From contig LVLI01000238.1 in assembly GCA_001687465.1 (NCBI GenBank), positions 1 to 32,690 of the forward strand: a DNA stretch of 32,690 bases. Direction: 5' to 3'. The notes under the pieces were generated by a model that was not told the origin of the DNA, searched no databases, and saw nothing but the letters and a program-made list of their open reading frames with translations. Shown here one piece after another: positions 27,001-32,690 of the stretch (positions within the stretch are counted from its first letter, which is position 1; every line of letters begins with the position of its first letter). A program made the translations under genes and the position numbers. This stretch comes from Halocafeteria seosinensis (taxonomy: Eukaryota > Sar > Bigyra > Bicosoecida).

Positions 27001-30000
27001 CCCGTCGATGACGAAACGGACGATATGTCAGCAGTTGACAGCGAAGACGAGGAGGAAAAACGGAAATGGGGTGCGAAAGATTGGAGCCAGTACGCAGGGT
27101 ATGGATTGGTGCACGAGAAAGCCCAGATTGATGCTGCTACAGGTAGACAGCGTAGAGCATCACACCTCATTGGCTGGGATGAGGAGATGGACGAGGGTGA
27201 ACGGCAGAAAAAGCTGGGCAGACGCAGCAGCATTTTCGATTCCCAAGCGTCTGTGGAGGTTGATGCTGGTGGGGCAAAAAGACGAGTATCCTTGTATCTC
27301 GACACGCCCAGGGAAAGCAAGATGATTCCAGCGGACACTGTCTCTGCTGCGGCAGCTGGAAAAGTCGGGACACAGCACGATGCCGTTTCACACAACGAAG
27401 AGGCTGCAGACCGGGGGGAGCATACACCCACTTCTTATGAATCTGGTAACTCCTCTAGCGATCGTCTGTCTGTTCGGTCCGGTTCGGACGAGTCTTGCGA
27501 CTCTGCGGAATTGAACGCTTGCATTGAAGATGGCGAAAACGTTGCCGCAAATGCGAAGTCGAAGCTACAAGGGGCTGATGACATTGAGTCGTCGAATACT
27601 GTCCCCAATTATATACTTCCTCCTGGGGCCTCATCCTTCCCGCCCGTGGACCATGTCAAGGCAGTTTGGAATACTACGACGGCGAGCAGTGCTGTACAAG
27701 CCCAGAACGCCAATGAATATGCAACGACAGCAACTAGAACCGATAACACGCGTGATGACGAACTAAGCACATATACTGGCCAGGGGGTTATTGAGTACAC
27801 TACAGATGCCAACCATGCACCGGATCCTTCGCATGAGAACTCGGTATCCTCGGGTTCCGCAAGGCATGAAGAGCAAGGCGTTGTAGATACGTCCTTGGGG
27901 TATGGAAGGAGATCGACCCCTTCACGCAGTAGCGACGGGGACGCTTCGGATGAAAGTGTTGGGAATGACGATGCTGGGTCCTTTCATTTTCCGAAACAGA
28001 AGGGTCATAGCTTCTTGCGCAAGAAATTCGACTCATCCGATTTGAGTGTTACCGGAGAGGAAGAAGAAATGTATACTTTAGATTACNCCCCCGCCGTAAA
28101 CAGAAGACCTGTAGACTTGCTAACCCCCCTTCGTTTGGTTAGGCTTGGAAAGAACATCGAAATATTCGTGTGTCTTACATATGGTCATGGAAGCTTGCTG
28201 GAGCTCAAACGGTAAGTTGCTATGTATGTATGGAAGATACTTGTCGGAATCCGCTCACCTATATTGTATTCGGAACGATGCAGGACACTGACTAGTGTCG
28301 CAGAAAATTTGTATGGCCTTCAGCGATTCGGCATCTCCTGGGACCGCGTTGCGCTGTGTCTTGTAATAGATGGTCGTGAGTCCATCCCCAATGAAGTACG
28401 TGATTATCTTGTTAACGAGGTCAAGATTTGGGAACCAGACATGCTTTTGAAGAGCCACAAGGGCGCGGATGTGATGTGTCACATATTTGAACGAACGGTT
28501 GCCCTTCCGAGGCATTCCTCGCAGGGGGAATACTTCCTACCGCTGCAGATGGTGTTGGCGGTCAAAGAGAAGCCTGGCGGAACACTGCACTCTCATTTGT
28601 GGTACTTTTCAGCGTTCACGCGGCACGTTCAGCCAAACTATTGCCTTGTCCTTGACAGTGGCGTGAAACCACAGAAGAATGCTGTTCTGAACTTACACCA
28701 GGAACTGGAGGTGAATCCCCAAGCAGGGATAGTGTTTGGAGAGTTGAGACCCTTGGATCCGCGATACTACAACATAGCTGAATCCAGTCAGATTTTTGAG
28801 TATACCTTGGCTCATAGCTTACAAAAGCCGGCGGAATCTTTTGCTGGGTATGCGACACCATTTACATCCGGCTTTACGATGTATCGTTGGAAGGCTATTC
28901 GAGGAGAACCACTGAATCAATATTTCCGTGTAGAAGAGGAGGGTCTAGCTGCGTTGGGTCCATTCTTATCGAATTTGTACTTAACAGTGGATCGGATCAT
29001 TACGTTTGAAACATTGACTAAGCGGCAAAGGAAATGGAGAACTTTGTACTGCTCGGCGGCAGTCGCCGAGCATAAGACGCCTGATACACTTATTTCATTG
29101 ATCACGAACAGGCGCAGGTTTGTAAGCGGAAGTCTTTTTGGGTATATGTACTTCTTGAGCCAGTCGATGAAAATTTGGCAAAGAAGTGCTCACTCGGTTG
29201 TGCGGAAGCTAATGCTCAGCGCCCATACTTTGATGAATGTTGTGTATATCATTTTCTACTGGTTTGCCCCTTCCCTGGTCTATCTGCTGATGTTCTACAT
29301 ATTTACCACGTCTGTCAGCGGTCTGGGCTTCGGCACTACGTAAGTGCTGCGACAGCGATTGTTTTTGTTTTATGTTAGCGATCAGAAAGTGGCATACTTC
29401 GTGCTGCAGGATTATTACATTCGGCTTCCATCTGGTGTACCTGGCGACAATGCTACTACAAGTGATTTTCTCGCTTTCGTCCCGTTCCGAGGATGTTGAA
29501 CGGATATTTTTTGTATCTTCTATAATCTACGGAGCGTTTATGTACACTGCATTTGCGCTATTCTTCCTTTCTGCCGTGAATGGGGCCTTTGACAACATAT
29601 TTCTTCTTGGACTTGCAGTTTGCGCGGCTAGTGCTCTAGCTGCTGCCCTAATTCACGGTAATCTGTTTCGCCTGCTGGCTTCGTTTTTGCAGTATCTCTT
29701 CATATTTCCCACCTCTGTGAATTTATTCATGGTGTATTCGTTCGCGAATTTGCATGATATAAGCTATCGTCTAAGAGAGGGCAATCTGTTGGCATTAATG
29801 TCTCAGGCTCGAAAAGGTGTTCGTCATGATGCTTATGATGTGAAAATGAATCAGAGACCGCGGAGGGCTTCTGAACTTCTGCGGGAGCTGGACGTTGCAA
29901 TGCGAGAACAGATAGGTCATAGACTTTCCAACGACGATAACGTAGCGGAGAATGCGGAAGAACACGAAACTGGAAGCTCTATGCAGCCCCCTCCCCAGCA

Positions 30001-31048
30001 AGTAGCGAGAGCGTCAGTGGGTGGAGACCCAAAAGAGATTTTGGAAAGAGCATACCAGGCAGCTCAAGAGGAGCAGATGCAGCGAGAAATCGAAGAGTAA
30101 GCATAGCGCCTCTCTTGGTTCGCTATCTGCTCAGCAATTGTTGAGTTTTGTTGCAGGCGCAAAGAAAAGATCCAACATGAAAATGCTCAAATCTCTTCCG
30201 AGTTTGCATCTTTCCGAACCCGCCTACTCGGTGTCTGGTTGTTTACAAATATGTAAGGATTGCAATGGAGCTACTGGACGCTCACCATCCTGCCGATTAT
30301 TGTACCGCTCATTTACATGTTACGCAGGATGCTTGGTGCTGCGTTTAGTGGAACGGGCCATCTTAAAGAAGGTGCTTGGGGAGTCGCTGGTATAACAACT
30401 TTGATTTTTATTCTACGTTTGCTGAGTACGATCTTCTTCCAGTTGGAGCGTGCGTTTAAACATATATGGACAATGTACTTCTCGTGGTGCGGCTGTCGGT
30501 GTTGGTGGGAAAAGGGTTCAAAACGTTCGTCGCAAAAGAAGCAGGGAGAGCCCCGATATGCCGAGGTTGTTCCTGGAATGGAAGTAGAAGGCGAGCAAGC
30601 GGAGACTGGAAGCACGGACTCTGTTGACCGTTACGACGAGGCTCAGTGGGGTGCGTATAACTGGTCAAATTACTTTGGTTATGGTGTCGCTGAAGGTCGT
30701 GGCGAAAATGACATAATAGGATGGGACGAAGAAATGGATGAAGAAACCCGGTTGAAGCTCGTCGGAAGAAGGCACAGTGTATTTGACGAGGCACCGCCAG
30801 TTCCTAAGACTTTCAGCCGAAAGATAGATGTGCCCAAAGTAGATGCACAAGTCGACACCGAAGAAGATCACGTAGTTTATGTTAAACCATCCCATGAATC
30901 GACAGGGAAGTCACAGGGACAACCTGAGGCCGCGGATAGCCAAAGTGGGGTCGACGAAACTGAAACGGAATCTCTTGGACCCTTGTTGAGAGAAGGCGAG
31001 GAGGTGGCTAGACGTGTCTCTGTAAGTCTGCGCCAACATGAAGAGTAA
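24019..31048 (+). CDS. Tandem (double-module) chitin synthase
   Basis: Eight exons: 24019-25432, 25502-26471, 26559-26654, 26718-28211, 28284-29339, 29410-30096, 30157-30252 and 30328-31048, about 2177 aa. ATG is the first after an in-frame TAA at 24010. Chitin synthases (GT2) polymerise GlcNAc from UDP-GlcNAc and extrude it through the plasma membrane. Module 1: disordered acidic N-terminus; GHSFLRKEL lead-in (166-); TIYNEDADE; ADGR (D266); DCGTAP (D361); EDR (472-474); QRRRW (512-516); membrane segments; Cys pairs (882-887); WGAKDWSQYAGYG (944-); GWDEEMDE (979-986); GRRSSIFD. A continuous linker of about 250 aa leads to module 2: GHSFLRKKF (1256-); IDGR (D1354); DSGVKP (D1449); VDR (1560-1562); NRRRF (1600-1604); WGAYNWSNYFGYG (2045-); GWDEEMDE; GRRHSVFD. 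Module 1 should be active; module 2 looks impaired. No stop or intron lies in the linker, so a fusion fits better than two genes. Confidence 0.85.
26472..26558 (+). other. Intron 2 of tandem chitin synthase (position shared with module 2)
   Basis: An 87-nt GTAAGT...CAG phase-2 intron. It removes a TAA that would otherwise end the protein at 26475 and restores KVEK-NKEKLQREND. The intron at 30097-30156 interrupts module 2 at the equivalent EIEE-RKEKIQHEN in the same phase. Reading through here would wrongly give two separate genes. Confidence 0.9.
26655..26717 (+). other. Intron 3 of tandem chitin synthase (position shared with module 2)
   Basis: A 63-nt GTAAGT...TTTTTGCAG phase-2 intron, splitting WLFCNG from TVASIVLGFG. 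The preceding exon (26559-26654) is 96 nt, exactly the length of its module-2 counterpart (30157-30252), which ends at WLFTNM in the same phase. Confidence 0.9.
28087..28087. other. Undetermined base (N)
   Basis: The only ambiguous base noticed. It is the first base of an NCC codon (residue 1284) in the LDYxPA motif of module 2. The sister modules have Thr here (VDYTPA, LDYTPL), so A is likely. It does not affect the frame. Confidence 0.95.
30253..30327 (+). other. Last intron of tandem chitin synthase, 3' splice site uncertain
   Basis: The donor GTAAGG at 30253 matches the conserved intron position in module 1, and the unspliced frame stops at once (TAA). The CAG at 30325-30327 gives a normal 75-nt intron. 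However, 30271-30327 is open in the right frame and encodes a hydrophobic segment (YWTLTILPIIVPLIYML) that resembles the exon following the equivalent intron of module 1. Keeping it would need an 18-nt intron ending GGAG. The 75-nt intron is preferred on size, at the price of losing a membrane segment. Confidence 0.55.
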
Positions 31049-31546
31049 CTGTGGATTTCGGCAAAAGACCGCAGAAAATCATAACGAGGTGTTTCCGTTT
31101 GAGCAACTTCAGATAGAAGAAGAGCAGGACATCACTCCTGCAAGTCTTATGCATCTATATACGCCCACCACTGTACACAAGTCCTCACAGGAGGATTTGG
31201 ATTTGTTAACCCGATGACCGACCCGTGACCAGGACCCCCACATTCGGTCCCGGTCGCCACATCTGTCCCTACTTGAACTTCCAACCACAAGGAAGGTGGA
31301 TCATCTCGCTTCCCTTCCAATTCAATGGAATGAGCGACGTCTATTATTATCTGGCGTTGATGCTTCGAGGGTTGTAAAAGAGCATGTTATTGTGTTCCCT
31401 TTGGTAGCTTCTGTTCTTTCTGTGTGTTGTTTCATACAAATACATGTACAGTAGGTTGTACTAACCTGTATGTGTAAGTAAGTGTATATACAAACAGCTG
31501 TACAAGGTTGCTAGATAAAGTTTATTACCACCGTTTGTAGGAAACG
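31049..31546. other. Intergenic region after tandem chitin synthase
   Basis: About 500 bp with no gene seen. No canonical AATAAA was noticed after the chitin synthase stop. The last 100 bp are A/T-rich with TGTAC words (near 31442-31505) and lead into the ATG at 31547, so promoter or leader sequence is likely here. Confidence 0.6.
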
Positions 31547-32690
31547 ATGCCGAAGAAGGGAGCTCCTAACACTACCAGTACGCCCGCTACAGGACGCCCC
31601 AATACCAGACAAACAGCTAATGAGAACCGTCAAACCCAGAAAAGAGGCCATTCACGGGAATCGGGGACGAAAAATACTCAAAAGAGGTCCAAGAAGACAC
31701 CTTACAACAAGCAAGCGCCTACAGGCAAAGAAGGCACAGGTCGTAGCTTTGGACAATCGGGACAACAAAATAAGGCTAGTGTGTCCAGACAACAGGCGGC
31801 GAGCTCTTCCTCCGGGGAGAGGAAAGCGAGTAGCTCCTCGGCTTCCAGCACGAAAAAGGAAGGCCCAACGCTGGTGAGAGTGTACCGGAAGCCAATTGCA
31901 CCGGTAAACCAAAACTACTGATACCATCTTCGGCTACCCGAGAGGAGGAAAATAGGTTAAAGGAAGAATATAAAGCGAAACTGGCACAGTATGGTGGGAA
32001 CCGTTCTAGCGGGACTGATACAACTCCAAGGAAAAGCCACTCACAGCGACAAACAGCCGATGGTGGAGGGGACACATCCGAGCATATCGAGAGTGGAGCC
32101 GAAGGTAATACGGAAAGTGAGTAAACTGAGTACAAGGAATTTTGGATGTCTCAAAACGTTCCGTTTGACTCTCTGGCCACATTTCCGTAGACAGAGAAAC
32201 CTGTGGTTACCGAGACAACTCAAGAAACTGTGCCATGTAAGTTATCTTGGTGAGAACTGTATACTGATTCTTGTTCGTCTTGAATTCCCATGGGCACTTG
32301 TTTGCGCGACATTGCAGCCCTGAAAAGCATTCTGCGGAACAGGTTCGATAAATTCCTCCAGCAGAAGCAATACAAAGCGTCATGGCCCGCCGCAAAACAG
32401 GTAAAAGGCATCAAAGAGGCGTTCGAGGCCATGACGGGTGATTTGGATGAGGCCTCCTTCGAGGACAAAGAAAGCCTTCAAGCGTTTCTCCAGGGCTACG
32501 TCAAGAAACACCAAGCCACCACAATCGCCGGTGAATTATTCCGGTGCTTGAAAAATGCCAGAGAAGCGCGTAAGTCTATGGTTTGTATGCGACAGTACAA
32601 ATGTAGCTCAATTCCCAAATACCATATTGTTGTCTTCTCTTGTATTACTTTGTTGCTTGTTTGCAGGAGGCGGCGGTGGAAGCTCAAGTT
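31547..32690 (+). CDS. Multi-exon protein of unknown function, 5' part (runs off window)
   Basis: Proposed exons: 31547-31873, 31945-32116, 32195-32236, 32318-32569 and 32667 to the window end. Introns 2-4 are good GT...CAG introns of 78, 81 and 97 nt that all keep one frame in phase 1. Protein: basic, Ser/Thr/Gln-rich disordered N-terminus (MPKKGAPNTTST...), charged helix EENRLKEEYKAKLAQYGG, hydrophilic stretch, then a helical region (SLKSILRNRFDKFL, KGIKEAFEAMTGDLD, LQAFLQGYVKKH) and a Gly-rich tract at the edge. I recognise no family. The first junction is doubtful: the initial frame stops at 31920, and the join needs either a 71-nt intron with an unusual GAGAG acceptor or a one-base frameshift near 31900. 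Sequencing error is possible. Confidence 0.6.

Noticed and set aside
32181-32190. TAG acceptor at 32188-32190 for the second intron of the last gene.
   Set aside because: It leads to a frame that stops soon after the next junction, while the CAG four bases downstream keeps the frame open across all later exons.
1-32690. CRISPR arrays, insertion sequences or transposase genes.
   Set aside because: No regularly spaced direct repeats, no terminal inverted repeats with target duplications, and no transposase or reverse transcriptase motifs were seen.

Overview
This is nuclear DNA from a eukaryote. The genes have canonical GT-AG introns of about 60-87 nt, nearly all ending in CAG, and AUG contexts of the cacaATGG type. 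There is no operon structure. Encoded proteins include a histone H2A, a TOR kinase, a mitochondrial-type acyl-CoA dehydrogenase, a TMEM151-like membrane protein and chitin synthase relatives. Compact intron-poor genes, short introns, GTAC-rich intergenic DNA, the H2A tail and chitin synthases together suggest a stramenopile microalga, possibly a diatom. That assignment is inference and is not proven by the window.

Layout. (1) 1-221: 3' end of a histone H2A gene, followed at 267-283 by a hairpin that resembles the metazoan/algal histone mRNA 3' stem-loop. (2) 1160-6122: a two-exon gene for a 1629-aa chitin-synthase-like membrane protein (here CHS-L1) whose catalytic motifs are degenerate. (3) 7788-8900: a 370-aa TMEM151-like membrane protein. 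(4) 9697-20652: a TOR kinase of 3651 aa in a single exon, about 1100 aa longer than usual because of many low-complexity insertions. (5) 20785-21933 (minus strand, plus a probable 5' exon near 22014-22205): a medium-chain-type acyl-CoA dehydrogenase, convergent with TOR. (6) 24019-31048: an eight-exon gene with TWO complete chitin-synthase modules in one reading frame (about 2177 aa). (7) 31547 to the end: a multi-exon gene of unknown function that runs off the window.

The most interesting object is the tandem chitin synthase. Module 1 has all signature motifs: YNED, DGR, DxGTxP, EDR and QRRRW. Module 2 has lost several (VDR for EDR, NRRRF for QRRRW, YNED gone). The linker is continuous coding sequence, and two intron positions and a 96-nt exon are shared by both halves. 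The locus therefore looks like a fused duplication that makes a covalent active/pseudo-enzyme pair. The third copy, CHS-L1, lies 18 kb away across TOR and has lost the catalytic EDR and QRRRW residues completely. Since characterised chitin synthases act as dimers (established knowledge), a regulated chitin-synthase/pseudo-synthase assembly is a reasonable hypothesis. The three chitin synthase modules and TOR also carry basic RRxS-type sites.

Intergenic regions hold simple repeats, GTAC-containing perfect palindromes and a pair of GC-rich hairpins. I saw no tRNA, rRNA, CRISPR array or intact mobile element.
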